Assembly (NCBI RefSeq): GCF_030316885.1
Contig: NZ_JASZYQ010000001.1
Span: forward strand, 620,001 to 684,000
Direction: 5' to 3'
Source of the DNA: Variovorax jilinensis
Lineage (GTDB): Bacteria; Pseudomonadota; Gammaproteobacteria; Burkholderiales; Burkholderiaceae_C
DNA length: 64,000 nucleotides
Of the stretch, positions 9,033 through 21,504 are shown in pieces; position 1 is the first letter of the stretch; each line of letters begins with the position of its first letter. The notes beneath the pieces were generated by a model. The model was given only the letters and a program-made list of their open reading frames with translations, had not been told where the DNA came from and made no database searches. The position numbers and the translations under genes were made by a program.

Positions 9033-9091
9033 CCCCAATTAAAATCTGATCAAAATAATCGGAAATTAAATGGAATCTGACCCCAATTAAA
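9033..9091. repeat. Direct repeat CCCCAATTAAA (two copies, 48 bp apart)
   Basis: Copies lie at 9033-9043 and 9081-9091, in an AT-rich spacer between the RAYT gene and gltB that contrasts with the GC-rich surroundings. The spacer shows no ORF of substance. It may be the right end of the transposase element or the remains of repeated RAYT-linked motifs. Confidence 0.7.
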
Positions 9092-9095
9092 GGGT

Positions 9096-9124
9096 TTGGC
9101 ATTATTTGTGCAAAGCAATATGCT
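9096..9124 (+). promoter_or_regulatory. Candidate sigma70 promoter for gltBD
   Basis: TTGGCA (9096-9101) and TATGCT (9119-9124) are separated by 17 bp, a good match to the -35/-10 consensus. The predicted start near 9131 leaves a leader of about 28 nt with the Shine-Dalgarno GAAGGAGC 10 nt before the gltB ATG. It begins 5 bp past the duplicated CCCCAATTAAA, so the adjacent element may have changed the upstream part of this promoter. Confidence 0.6.
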
Positions 9125-9158
9125 CCGTTTCCCTGCGAAAAACTGAAGGAGCACGCCC

Positions 9159-13901
<4,743 letters not shown>

Positions 13902-13944
13902 TCCGCCGGCACCGAACGAAGAGCGAACAGAACAAGGACTCACG

Positions 13945-15423
13945 ATGGGAAAGATCACCGGCTTCATGGAGCATGAACGCATCGAGGAGGGCTATCGCCC
14001 GGTCGACGAGCGGGTCAAGCACTACAAGGAATTCGTCGTCGGCCTGGACGAGGCGCAGGCCAAGGTCCAGGGCGCACGCTGCATGGACTGCGGCACGCCG
14101 TTCTGCAACAGCGGCTGCCCGGTCAACAACATCATTCCGGACTTCAACGACCTGGTCTACCGGGCCGACTGGCAGAGCGCCTTCGTGGTGCTCGACTCGA
14201 CCAACAACTTCCCCGAGTTCACGGGCCGCATCTGCCCCGCGCCCTGCGAGGCCGCCTGCGTGCTCAACGTCAACGACGATCCCGTGGGCATCAAGTCGAT
14301 CGAGCACGCGATCATCGACCGCGCCTGGGACGAAGGCTGGGTCGCGGCCCGGCCAGCCAAGCACAAGACCGGCAAGAAGGTCGCGGTCGTCGGCGCCGGC
14401 CCGGCCGGCATGGCCGCTGCCCAGCAGCTGGCACGCGTCGGCCACGACGTGACCCTGTTCGAGAAGAACGACCGGGTCGGCGGCCTGCTGCGCTACGGCA
14501 TTCCCGATTTCAAGATGGAGAAGACCCACATCGACCGCCGGGTCGAGCAGATGAAGGCCGAGGGCGTGACCTTCCGCACCGGCGTCATGGTCGGCGCCGC
14601 CAAGGATCCGCTCGGCAAGGGCTCCAAGGTCACGAACTGGGCCAAGGAGACCATCACGCCCGAGCAGCTCGCCAAGGACTTCGACGCCGTGCTGCTGACC
14701 GGCGGTGCCGAGCAGTCGCGCGACCTGCCGGTGCCGGGCCGCGACCTGGACGGCATCCATTTCGCGATGGAGTTCCTGCCGCAGCAGAACAAGGTCAACG
14801 CGGGCGACAAGGTCAAGGGCCAGCTGCGGGCAGACGGCAAGCACGTGATCGTGATCGGCGGCGGCGACACCGGCTCCGACTGCGTGGGCACCAGCAACCG
14901 CCATGGCGCGGCCAGCGTGACCCAGTTCGAACTCATGCCGCAGCCGCCGGAAGAGGAAAACCGGCCGATGACCTGGCCCTACTGGCCGTACAAGCTGCGC
15001 ACCAGCTCGAGCCACGAGGAAGGCTGCGAGCGCGAGTTCGCGATCTCGACCAAGGAATTCATCGGCGAGAAGGGCAAGGTCACCGGATTGAAGACCGTCC
15101 GTGTCGAGTGGAAGGACGGCAAGATGGTCGAGGTGCCCGGCAGCGAGCAGATCCTCAAGGCCGACCTGGTGCTGCTCGCGATGGGCTTCGTGAGCCCGGT
15201 CGCGAACGTGCTGGATGCCTTCGGCGTCGAGAAGGACGCCCGCGGCAATGCCAAGGCCAGCGTCGACTTCATCGGCGGCTACGCGACCAGCGCCCCCAAG
15301 GTGTTCGCGGCGGGCGACATCCGGCGCGGCCAGTCGCTGGTGGTCTGGGCCATCCGCGAGGGCCGCCAGGCGGCCCGCTCGGTCGACGAATTCCTCATGG
15401 GGTTCAGCGACCTGCCCCGCTGA
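13945..15423 (+). CDS. gltD: Glutamate synthase (NADPH) small subunit
   Basis: GltD passes electrons from NADPH through FAD to the GltB iron-sulfur centre. The 492-aa protein has an N-terminal ferredoxin-like domain with Cys46, 49, 54 and 58 ([14 protein letters not shown]) and a second cluster region [12 protein letters not shown]. The FAD-binding [19 protein letters not shown] and the NADPH-binding [14 protein letters not shown] follow. Length and order of motifs are standard. It is followed by two hairpins, the second a terminator, so gltBD appears to be a two-gene operon. Confidence 0.98.
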   Translation: MGKITGFMEHERIEEGYRPVDERVKHYKEFVVGLDEAQAKVQGARCMDCGTPFCNSGCPVNNIIPDFNDLVYRADWQSAFVVLDSTNNFPEFTGRICPAPCEAACVLNVNDDPVGIKSIEHAIIDRAWDEGWVAARPAKHKTGKKVAVVGAGPAGMAAAQQLARVGHDVTLFEKNDRVGGLLRYGIPDFKMEKTHIDRRVEQMKAEGVTFRTGVMVGAAKDPLGKGSKVTNWAKETITPEQLAKDFDAVLLTGGAEQSRDLPVPGRDLDGIHFAMEFLPQQNKVNAGDKVKGQLRADGKHVIVIGGGDTGSDCVGTSNRHGAASVTQFELMPQPPEEENRPMTWPYWPYKLRTSSSHEEGCEREFAISTKEFIGEKGKVTGLKTVRVEWKDGKMVEVPGSEQILKADLVLLAMGFVSPVANVLDAFGVEKDARGNAKASVDFIGGYATSAPKVFAAGDIRRGQSLVVWAIREGRQAARSVDEFLMGFSDLPR

Positions 15424-15432
15424 GCGGGGTGC

Positions 15433-15451
15433 CCACGGCGAGCGGCCGTGG
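15433..15451 (+). other. Hairpin downstream of gltD
   Basis: CCACGGC (15433-15439) pairs with GCCGTGG (15445-15451) across a 5-nt loop. No T-run follows, so it is not a classical terminator by itself; it may stabilise the 3' end of the gltBD mRNA before the true terminator 30 bp on. Confidence 0.6.
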
Positions 15452-15480
15452 ACATTCCCTTATCATCGGGAGCAACCGCG

Positions 15481-15514
15481 AGCCGGGATGTCCAACAGGA
15501 CGCCCCGGCTTTTT
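15481..15514 (+). terminator. Rho-independent terminator of gltBD
   Basis: AGCCGGG at 15481-15487 pairs with CCCGGCT at 15504-15510, with an inner GTCC/GGAC stem and a short AACA loop, followed by five T. It ends only 8 bp before the mlaF start codon, so any mlaF transcript begun upstream must read through it. Confidence 0.85.
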
Positions 15515-15522
15515 CATTGCCC

Positions 15523-16347
15523 ATGGAACCAGCACTCGACCATTCCCTCGTTGAATTTCGCGACGTCGTCTTCGGCTACGGCGCCCGTCCGATCCTCGAC
15601 GGCGTGTCGTTTCGCGTACCCCGCGGCAAGGTGACGGCCCTGATGGGCGCGTCCGGTGGCGGCAAGACCACCGTGCTGCGCCTGATCGGCGGCCAGGTGC
15701 GCGCAGGCAGCGGCGAGGTGCGGGTCGAAGGCCAGGACATCGGCAAGCTGGCGCCCGATGCCCTCTATGCGGCCCGGCGCCGCATGGGCATGCTGTTCCA
15801 GTTCGGCGCGCTGTTCACGGACATGAACGTGTTCGACAACGTCGCCTTCCCGCTGCGCGAGCACACGCACCTGTCCGAGAGCCTGATCCGCGACATCGTC
15901 CTCATGAAGCTCGACGCCGTGGGCCTGCGCGGCGCCCGCGAGCTGATGCCGAGCGAGGTCTCGGGCGGCATGGCCCGGCGCGTCGCGCTAGCGCGTGCCA
16001 TCGCGCTCGACCCGGATCTGGTCATGTACGACGAACCCTTCGCGGGGCTCGACCCGATCTCGCTGGGCACCGCTGCGCGCCTGATCCGCCAGCTCAACGA
16101 CACGCTGGGCCTCACGAGCGTGGTGGTCTCGCACGATCTCGAGGAAACCTTCCGCATCGCCGACCACGTCATCATCCTGGCCAACGGCGGCATCGCGGCC
16201 CAGGGCACGCCGCAGGAGGTGCGCGTCAGCACCGACCCGCTGGTGCACCAGTTCGTCAATGCGCTGCCCGACGGGCCGGTGCACTTTCACTACCCGGCGG
16301 TCGGCGTCGAGGACGATTTCGGCAACGCCCAGGGAGGCCGCCAATGA
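15523..16347 (+). CDS. mlaF: Phospholipid-transport ABC ATPase MlaF
   Basis: MlaF is the ATPase of the MlaFEDB inner-membrane complex that moves phospholipids between outer and inner membrane. The 274-aa protein shows Walker [10 protein letters not shown] (42-50), the signature [14 protein letters not shown], Walker [16 protein letters not shown] and the H-loop VVSHDL. The frame extends to 15448, but that stretch contains the gltBD terminator hairpin, so I chose the ATG at 15523, which matches the family N-terminus. The stop overlaps mlaE (ATGA). Confidence 0.95.
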   Translation: MEPALDHSLVEFRDVVFGYGARPILDGVSFRVPRGKVTALMGASGGGKTTVLRLIGGQVRAGSGEVRVEGQDIGKLAPDALYAARRRMGMLFQFGALFTDMNVFDNVAFPLREHTHLSESLIRDIVLMKLDAVGLRGARELMPSEVSGGMARRVALARAIALDPDLVMYDEPFAGLDPISLGTAARLIRQLNDTLGLTSVVVSHDLEETFRIADHVIILANGGIAAQGTPQEVRVSTDPLVHQFVNALPDGPVHFHYPAVGVEDDFGNAQGGRQ

Positions 16348-17126
16348 GCTGGTGGCGACCTGCCGACGTCGGCTTCGCGGTGCGCAGCAAGCTGGCCGAC
16401 CTCGGCGTCGGCGCGCGCCTGTTCGTGCGCCTTCTGTTCCAGGGTGCGCGCTGCCTGCGCCGCTTCGGCCTGGTGCGCGACCAGATCCATTTCCTCGGCA
16501 ACTACTCGCTCGCGATCATCGCGGTCTCGGGCCTGTTCGTCGGCTTCGTGCTCGGCCTGCAGGGCTACTACACGCTGCAGCGCTACGGCGCATCCGAGGC
16601 GCTCGGCCTGCTGGTGACGCTGAGCCTGGTGCGCGAGCTCGGCCCGGTGGTGGCGGCACTGCTGTTCGCGGGCCGCGCGGGCACCTCGCTGACCGCCGAG
16701 ATCGGCCTCATGAAGGCGGGCGAGCAGCTCAGTGCAATGGAGATGATGGCGGTCGACCCGGTGCAGCGCATCCTGGCGCCCCGCTTCTGGGCGGGCATCA
16801 TCACCATGCCGCTGCTGGCGGCCGTGTTCAGCGCCGTCGGCGTCATCGGCGGCTACGTGGTCGGCGTGATGATGTTGGGCGTCGACGCGGGGGCCTTCTG
16901 GGGCCAGATGCAGGGCGGCGTCGATGTATGGCGCGACGTCGGCAACGGCGTGGTCAAGAGCTTCGTGTTCGGACTCGCCGTGACCTTCGTTGCGCTGCTG
17001 CAGGGCTACCAGTCGCAGCCCACGCCCGAGGGCGTCTCGCGCGCCACCACGCGCACCGTGGTCGTGGCCTCGCTCGCGGTGCTCGGCCTCGACTTCATGC
17101 TCACGGCCCTGATGTTCAGCATCTAG
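16344..17126 (+). CDS. mlaE: Phospholipid-transport permease MlaE
   Basis: MlaE is the permease of the MlaFEDB complex. The 260-aa protein has about five to six hydrophobic segments and the conserved family stretches [19 protein letters not shown] and [19 protein letters not shown], which belong to the MlaE/YrbE coupling region. Length is standard. ATG at 16344 overlaps the mlaF stop, and mlaD follows after 30 nt. Confidence 0.96.
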   Translation: MSWWRPADVGFAVRSKLADLGVGARLFVRLLFQGARCLRRFGLVRDQIHFLGNYSLAIIAVSGLFVGFVLGLQGYYTLQRYGASEALGLLVTLSLVRELGPVVAALLFAGRAGTSLTAEIGLMKAGEQLSAMEMMAVDPVQRILAPRFWAGIITMPLLAAVFSAVGVIGGYVVGVMMLGVDAGAFWGQMQGGVDVWRDVGNGVVKSFVFGLAVTFVALLQGYQSQPTPEGVSRATTRTVVVASLAVLGLDFMLTALMFSI

Positions 17127-17156
17127 GTCCCACGATTCGACGACAAGGTTCCAACC

Positions 17157-17648
17157 ATGCAACGCTCCAACAATGACATCTGGGTCGGCCTGTTCGTGCT
17201 GCTCGGCGGCGCCGCACTGCTGTTCCTCGCCCTGCAGTCGGCCAATCTGCTGGGCCTGAACTTCCAGAAGACCTACAGCGTGACCGCGCGCTTCGACAAC
17301 ATCGGCGGCCTGAAGCCGCAAACCGCGGTCAAGAGCGCCGGCGTGGTGGTCGGACGTGTCGAATCGATCACGTTCGACGACAAGACTTTCCAGGCGTCCG
17401 TCACGCTGGCGCTGCAGAACCGCTACAGTTTCCCCAAGGACAGCTCGTTCAAGATCCTCACCAGCGGCCTGCTTGGCGAACAGTACATCGGCATCGAGGC
17501 CGGTGCCGACGAAAAGGACCTGCATGCCGGCGACGTCGTCACCGACACGCAGTCCGCCGTGGTGCTGGAAAACCTGATCAGCCAGTTCCTGTACAGCAAG
17601 GCGGCCGAGGGAAGCCCGTCGCCCGGCAACGCCACCAACAAGAAATGA
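17157..17648 (+). CDS. mlaD: Phospholipid-transport substrate-binding protein MlaD (MCE domain)
   Basis: MlaD is an inner-membrane-anchored MCE protein forming a hexameric ring above MlaE that receives lipid from MlaC. The 163-aa protein has one N-terminal membrane segment (about residues 8-28, WVGLFVLLGGAALLFLAL) and an MCE domain (about 38-115, with ARFDNIGGLKPQTAVKSAGV). It lies between mlaE and mlaA; its stop overlaps the mlaA start. Confidence 0.95.
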   Translation: MQRSNNDIWVGLFVLLGGAALLFLALQSANLLGLNFQKTYSVTARFDNIGGLKPQTAVKSAGVVVGRVESITFDDKTFQASVTLALQNRYSFPKDSSFKILTSGLLGEQYIGIEAGADEKDLHAGDVVTDTQSAVVLENLISQFLYSKAAEGSPSPGNATNKK

Positions 17649-18364
17649 AGCCACGAATGTCTCTCGCCGCAGTCCTCTGCAGGCTGCTCGCCCTTGCCAG
17701 CCTGGTGCTCGCCACCGGGTGCGCGACCGGCCCCGACGCCAACCCCGCCGACCCCTTCGAGCCATTCAACCGCCAGGTCTACCGTTTCAACACCGCGGTG
17801 GACGACGCCGTCCTGAAGCCGACCGCGAAGGTCTACCAGACCGTGCTGCCATCGCCCGTGCGCACCGGCGTGAGCAACTTCTTCGGCAACCTCTCCGACG
17901 TCTGGAGCTTCGCCAACAGCGTGGCGCAGCTCAAGCTGCGCAACAGCGCAGAGAACGCCATGCGCGTGAGCGTCAACACGGTCTTCGGCTTGGGCGGCAT
18001 TCTCGACATCGCGACCGAGGCCGGCATCGAGCGCCACAGCGAGGACTTCGGTCAGACCCTGGGCTATTGGGGCGTTCCGCCCGGCCCCTACGTGATGCTG
18101 CCGCTGCTGGGCCCGTCGACCGTGCGCGATACGCTGGCACTGCCAGTGGACATCCACGGCGACCCGGTGGGGTATGTGTCCGACATCCCGGTGCGAAACT
18201 CCCTGTACGCTTTGCGCTACATCGACATCCGCGCCAACCTGTTGCGGGTCGGGCAGTTGCTCGACGATGCCGCGCTCGACCCCTATACCTTCACGCGCGA
18301 CGCCTTCCTGCAGAGCCGCGGTTACGCGGTCTACGACGGCCTCCTTCCCGATTACGGCGAGTGA
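17645..18364 (+). CDS. mlaA: Outer-membrane lipoprotein MlaA (VacJ)
   Basis: MlaA sits in the outer membrane and removes mislocalised phospholipid from the outer leaflet, handing it to MlaC. The 239-aa precursor has a lipoprotein signal peptide with lipobox LATGC (acylated Cys26), then the family motif DPFEPFNRQVYRFN. The core YWGVPPGPYVMLPLLGPST is typical of VacJ. In E. coli vacJ is unlinked to the mla operon, while here it sits inside it. ATG at 17645 overlaps the mlaD stop; the Met codon at 17657 is an alternative start. Confidence 0.95.
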   Translation: MKPRMSLAAVLCRLLALASLVLATGCATGPDANPADPFEPFNRQVYRFNTAVDDAVLKPTAKVYQTVLPSPVRTGVSNFFGNLSDVWSFANSVAQLKLRNSAENAMRVSVNTVFGLGGILDIATEAGIERHSEDFGQTLGYWGVPPGPYVMLPLLGPSTVRDTLALPVDIHGDPVGYVSDIPVRNSLYALRYIDIRANLLRVGQLLDDAALDPYTFTRDAFLQSRGYAVYDGLLPDYGE

Positions 18365-18453
18365 ACGGGGCCACCTCAAAAACCTGTGGAACGACAGGGA
18401 CTAGGATTCGCCAAGGGCACGAGGCCCCGGCACTTGATACAAGGGAGCCTTCC

Positions 18454-19110
18454 ATGAACAAGACACTTCAACGCCGCACTCTCGGACGCCTCGCCTTGGG
18501 CAGCGTGCTGCTGGCCGGCGCCGCCCTCGGATTCGTCGCACCGGCCCGGGCCGCCGACGAGACGCCCGATGCGCTCGTGACCCGCCTGTCGAGCGACGTG
18601 CTCGACACCATCAAGGCCGACAAGTCGATCAAGTCCGGCGACATCGACAAGATCATGGTCCTGGTCGACACCAAGATCATGCCCAACGTCGATTTCCTGC
18701 GCATGACGGCCTCCGCGGTCGGTCCGGCCTGGCGCACTGCCACGCCGGAGCAGCGCCAGCGCCTCGAGGCTGAATTCAAGACGCTGCTGGTGCGCACCTA
18801 CGCGGGTGCGCTGAATCAGGTCAGCGACCAGACCGTGACCGTGCGTCCGTTCCGCGGCTCGACGGACGACAAGGAAGTGCTCGTGCGTTCCGAAGTGCGT
18901 GGCGGCGGCGGCGACCCGGTCCAGCTCGACTACCGCCTGGTCAAGGCGCCCGACGCGGCCGGCGGCTGGAAGATCTACAACATCAACGTGATGGGCGTCT
19001 GGCTGGTCGATACCTACCGCACCCAATTCGCGCAGCAGATCAACAGCAAGGGTATCGACGGCCTGATCGCCGCCCTTGCCGCGCGCAACAAGAGCAACGG
19101 CCGGAGCTGA
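18454..19110 (+). CDS. mlaC: Periplasmic phospholipid shuttle MlaC (Ttg2D family)
   Basis: MlaC carries phospholipid across the periplasm between MlaA and MlaFEDB. The 218-aa precursor has a signal peptide ending PARA-AD (cleavage about residue 33). The n-region QRRTLGRLALG carries a twin arginine (Arg7, Arg8), suggesting possible Tat export; this is inference. The mature part has VDTKIMPNVDFLRMTASAVG and VWLVDTYRTQFAQQI, typical of the family. It lies 89 nt after mlaA, the largest gap in the operon, where I see only a long-range GGGGCC/GGCCCC pair and no clear promoter. Confidence 0.94.
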   Translation: MNKTLQRRTLGRLALGSVLLAGAALGFVAPARAADETPDALVTRLSSDVLDTIKADKSIKSGDIDKIMVLVDTKIMPNVDFLRMTASAVGPAWRTATPEQRQRLEAEFKTLLVRTYAGALNQVSDQTVTVRPFRGSTDDKEVLVRSEVRGGGGDPVQLDYRLVKAPDAAGGWKIYNINVMGVWLVDTYRTQFAQQINSKGIDGLIAALAARNKSNGRS

Positions 19111-19117
19111 TCGCGCC

Positions 19118-19390
19118 ATGCTGGTCCTGCCGCCCAAGCTCACGCACGACGAAGCGCCGGCCTGCGCCTACATGCTGCAGCAGGGTCTGGCGGGGCAGAG
19201 CGACACCGCCACGGTGGTCGATGCCAGCGCCTTGGTGCACTTCGATTCCTCGGCGCTCGCCGTGCTGCTCGAATGCCGCCGCGAGTCGAGCGCGCTGGGC
19301 CGCGGCTTCGCGGTCAAGGGCCTGCCCGCGCGGCTGCGGGAGCTCGCCGCCCTGTACGGAATCGCAGGCCTTTTGCCGGCTGCGCCCTAG
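19118..19390 (+). CDS. mlaB: STAS-domain protein MlaB
   Basis: MlaB is the small cytoplasmic STAS-domain subunit that binds and stimulates the ATPase MlaF. The 90-aa protein shows the STAS core DASALVHFDSSALAVLLECR around residues 35-54. The ATG at 19118, 7 nt after mlaC, begins a normal STAS strand; the open extension upstream lies within mlaC. It completes a six-gene F-E-D-A-C-B operon. Confidence 0.9.
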   Translation: MLVLPPKLTHDEAPACAYMLQQGLAGQSDTATVVDASALVHFDSSALAVLLECRRESSALGRGFAVKGLPARLRELAALYGIAGLLPAAP

Positions 19391-19406
19391 AAAAGTAGCC
19401 GCAGCC

Positions 19407-19412
19407 TAAAAT
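19407..19412 (+). promoter_or_regulatory. TAAAAT -10-like box 11 nt before the ABC ATPase start
   Basis: TAAAAT is followed by the GC-rich AGCGGG discriminator, and the ATG is 11 nt downstream, so a transcript from it would have a leader of about 5 nt. No convincing -35 is visible. The same arrangement recurs at other genes in this window. Confidence 0.4.
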
Positions 19413-19423
19413 AGCGGGCTCCC

Positions 19424-20371
19424 ATGCCCGCGATCTCCTTCCAGTCGGTCTCCAAGACCTATCCCCCCTCACGACAGCAACGCGCCCACGGCAATCCCGG
19501 TTTGCGCGCGGTCGACGAGGTCACTTTCCAGATCGAAGAGGGCGAATTCTTCGGCCTGCTGGGGCCCAACGGCGCCGGCAAGACCACGCTGATCAGCATG
19601 CTCGCGGGCCTTTCGCGGCCCACCAGCGGTGCCATCGGCGTCCACGGCTTCGATGTCCAGAAGGACTACGCCAAGGCCCGGCGCCAGCTCGGCGTGGTGC
19701 CGCAGGAACTGGTGTTCGACCCGTTCTTCAATGTGCGCGAGGCGCTGCGCATCCAGTCGGGCTACTTCGGCATCCGCAACAACGACGCCTGGATCGACGA
19801 ACTGCTGCAGAGCCTGGGTCTGGCCGACAAGGCCAGCGCCAACATGCGGCAGCTTTCGGGCGGCATGAAGCGGCGCGTGCTGGTGGCGCAGGCGCTGGTG
19901 CACAAGCCTCCCGTGATCGTGCTCGACGAACCGACCGCCGGCGTCGACGTCGAATTGCGCCAGACGCTCTGGCAGTTCGTCGCCAAGCTCAACAAGCAGG
20001 GCAGCACCGTGCTGCTCACCACCCACTACCTCGAGGAAGCCGAGGCCCTGTGCCATCGCATCGCGATGCTCAAGCAGGGCCGCGTGATCGCGCTCGACCG
20101 CACCAGCGAACTGCTGCGCTCGGCCGCCAGCAACGTGTTGCGCTTCAAGACCGACGGGCTGCTGCCCTGGTCCATCGCGCAGCATGCGCGCATCACGGGC
20201 CGCATCGTGCAGCTGCCGGCGCAGAACGCGCACGAGGTCGAGCAACTGCTCGCCGCGATCCGCGAGGCCGGCCTCGACGTCGAGGACGTCGAGATGCGCA
20301 AGGCCGATCTCGAGGACGTGTTCATCGACCTGATGGCGGGCGAGCAGACGCCGCTGGAGGTGGCGCGATGA
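19424..20371 (+). CDS. ABC-2 type exporter, ATP-binding protein (YadG-like)
   Basis: This 315-aa ATPase has Walker A GPNGAGKTT (47-55), signature LSGGMKRRVLVAQAL, Walker B VIVLDEPTAGVD and an H-loop LTTHYLEEAE. A C-terminal domain of about 90 residues ends VEDVEMRKADLEDVFIDLM, as in DRA/CcmA-type ATPases. It pairs with the permease that follows. The closest E. coli counterpart by type is yadGH; the substrate is unknown. Its stop overlaps a repeat-encoded mini-ORF (ATGA) rather than the permease itself. Confidence 0.92.
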   Translation: MPAISFQSVSKTYPPSRQQRAHGNPGLRAVDEVTFQIEEGEFFGLLGPNGAGKTTLISMLAGLSRPTSGAIGVHGFDVQKDYAKARRQLGVVPQELVFDPFFNVREALRIQSGYFGIRNNDAWIDELLQSLGLADKASANMRQLSGGMKRRVLVAQALVHKPPVIVLDEPTAGVDVELRQTLWQFVAKLNKQGSTVLLTTHYLEEAEALCHRIAMLKQGRVIALDRTSELLRSAASNVLRFKTDGLLPWSIAQHARITGRIVQLPAQNAHEVEQLLAAIREAGLDVEDVEMRKADLEDVFIDLMAGEQTPLEVAR

Positions 20372-20457
20372 GCGCAGCGCCGGGCCGCCCCAAGCGAGCT
20401 CGCGCCCCCTCGGGGGGCAGCGAGGACACGAAGTGCCGAGCGTGGGGGTCCACATGA
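20368..20457 (+). repeat. Intergenic repeat forming a 29-codon mini-ORF between ATPase and permease genes
   Basis: The segment contains the palindrome GCGAGCTCGC (20394-20403), a GC-rich CCCCCTCGGGGGG hairpin (20405-20417) and a GAGCGTGGGGG end. From memory, very similar sequences recur in Comamonadaceae genomes; a genome search is needed to confirm. It reads as an ORF of 29 residues starting MSAAPGRPKRARAPSGG. Its ATG overlaps the ATPase stop (ATGA, 20368-20371), and its TGA (20455-20457) overlaps the permease ATG (20454). Without this segment the two genes would meet in a direct ATGA overlap. Codon content looks repeat-derived rather than selected for a protein. Confidence 0.85.
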
Positions 20458-21221
20458 TGATCAACGCTTTGGGTTGGCGCGCGCTCCTGTACAAGGAAAC
20501 GCTGCGCTTCTGGAAGGTGGGCTTCCAGACCGTCGGTGCGCCGGTGCTCACGGCGGTGCTCTACCTGATGGTCTTCGGCCATGTGCTCGAAGACCACGTG
20601 AAGGTCTACGGCACCGTGAGCTACACGGCATTCCTGGTGCCCGGCCTCGTGATGATGAGCGTGCTGCAGAACGCCTTCGCGAACAGCTCGTCATCGATCA
20701 TCCAGAGCAAGATCATGGGCAGCCTGGTGTTCGTGCTGCTGACGCCGCTGTCGCACTGGGGCTGGTTCATGGCCTACGTCGGTTCGTCGATCGTGCGCGG
20801 TCTGGCGGTCGGCCTGGGCGTCTTCATCGTGACGTCGCTGTTCGCGCTGCCGGGCTTCGTGGCACCGCTGTGGATCCTCGTGTTCGCATTCTTGGGCGCC
20901 GCCATCCTTGGCACGCTGGGTCTGATCGCCGGCCTGTGGGCCGAGAAGTTCGACCAGATGGCGGTTTTCCAGAACTTCCTGATCATGCCGATGACCTTCC
21001 TGTCCGGCGTGTTCTATTCGGTCGGCTCGCTGCCGCCGTTCTGGCAGACCGTGAGCCACCTGAACCCCTTCTTCTACATGATCGACGGCTTTCGCTACGG
21101 CTTCTTCGGCATCAGCGATGTCTCGCCGTGGCTCAGCCTGGCGATCGTCGGCAGCGCCTGGCTGATCGTGAGCGCCGTCGCCGTGCATCTGCTGCGCATC
21201 GGCTACAAGATCCGCGGATAG
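20454..21221 (+). CDS. ABC-2 type exporter, permease (YadH-like)
   Basis: This 255-aa membrane protein has about six hydrophobic segments and the ABC-2 family hallmarks VLEDHVKVYGTVSYTAFLVP, FLIMPMTFLSGVFYSVGSLP and LNPFFYMIDGFRYGFFG. It partners the preceding ATPase. Two adjacent ATGs (20454, 20457) could start it; the first overlaps the mini-ORF stop. bolA follows after 10 nt, so the exporter seems to be co-transcribed with ibaG-murA. Confidence 0.92.
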   Translation: MMINALGWRALLYKETLRFWKVGFQTVGAPVLTAVLYLMVFGHVLEDHVKVYGTVSYTAFLVPGLVMMSVLQNAFANSSSSIIQSKIMGSLVFVLLTPLSHWGWFMAYVGSSIVRGLAVGLGVFIVTSLFALPGFVAPLWILVFAFLGAAILGTLGLIAGLWAEKFDQMAVFQNFLIMPMTFLSGVFYSVGSLPPFWQTVSHLNPFFYMIDGFRYGFFGISDVSPWLSLAIVGSAWLIVSAVAVHLLRIGYKIRG

Positions 21222-21231
21222 AGACCCCCCA

Positions 21232-21483
21232 ATGACTTCCGACGAACTCCAATCCATCATCGAAGCCGGCCTGGCCTGCGAGCACATCACGCTCGAAGGC
21301 GATGGCCGCCATTGGTACGCCACCATCGTCTCGCCCGAATTCGAAGGCAAGCGCGCGATCCAGCGCCATCAGCGGGTCTACGCCACCCTCGGTGCGAAAA
21401 TGCATACCGACGAGGTGCATGCGCTCTCGATGAAGACCTTCACGCCCGCCGAATGGGCGGCCCAGACCCCTCAGCCCCGCTAG
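21232..21483 (+). CDS. ibaG: BolA family protein (IbaG type)
   Basis: This 83-aa protein has the BolA fold with the conserved [24 protein letters not shown] core (residues about 27-49) and the C-terminal [16 protein letters not shown]. BolA-like proteins work with monothiol glutaredoxins and bind Fe-S clusters; IbaG (YrbA) is the acid-responsive paralogue encoded beside mla genes and murA in E. coli. The same neighbourhood here supports the IbaG assignment. Confidence 0.88.
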   Translation: MTSDELQSIIEAGLACEHITLEGDGRHWYATIVSPEFEGKRAIQRHQRVYATLGAKMHTDEVHALSMKTFTPAEWAAQTPQPR

Positions 21484-21504
21484 AACCCTTCCGCTGGATT
21501 GCTC

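Larger units (their letters stand above)
8280..9091 (+). mobile_element. Putative RAYT element: transposase gene plus AT-rich 3' flank with duplicated CCCCAATTAAA
   Basis: Downstream of the RAYT gene the composition changes abruptly to AT-rich around 9015-9092. The 11-mer CCCCAATTAAA occurs at 9033-9043 and 9081-9091 in direct orientation, the second within AATCTGACCCCAATTAAA. Motifs of the type TCTGACCCCAATT next to Y1-transposase genes are something I recall from many proteobacterial genomes; that is memory, not a search. I found no matching copy 5' of the transposase, so the left end is unknown and the 5' boundary given is only the start codon. Confidence 0.5.

Noticed and set aside
15448-15522. 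An upstream in-frame start for mlaF adding 25 residues
   Set aside because: The segment contains the gltBD terminator hairpin, and the added residues do not fit the MlaF family.
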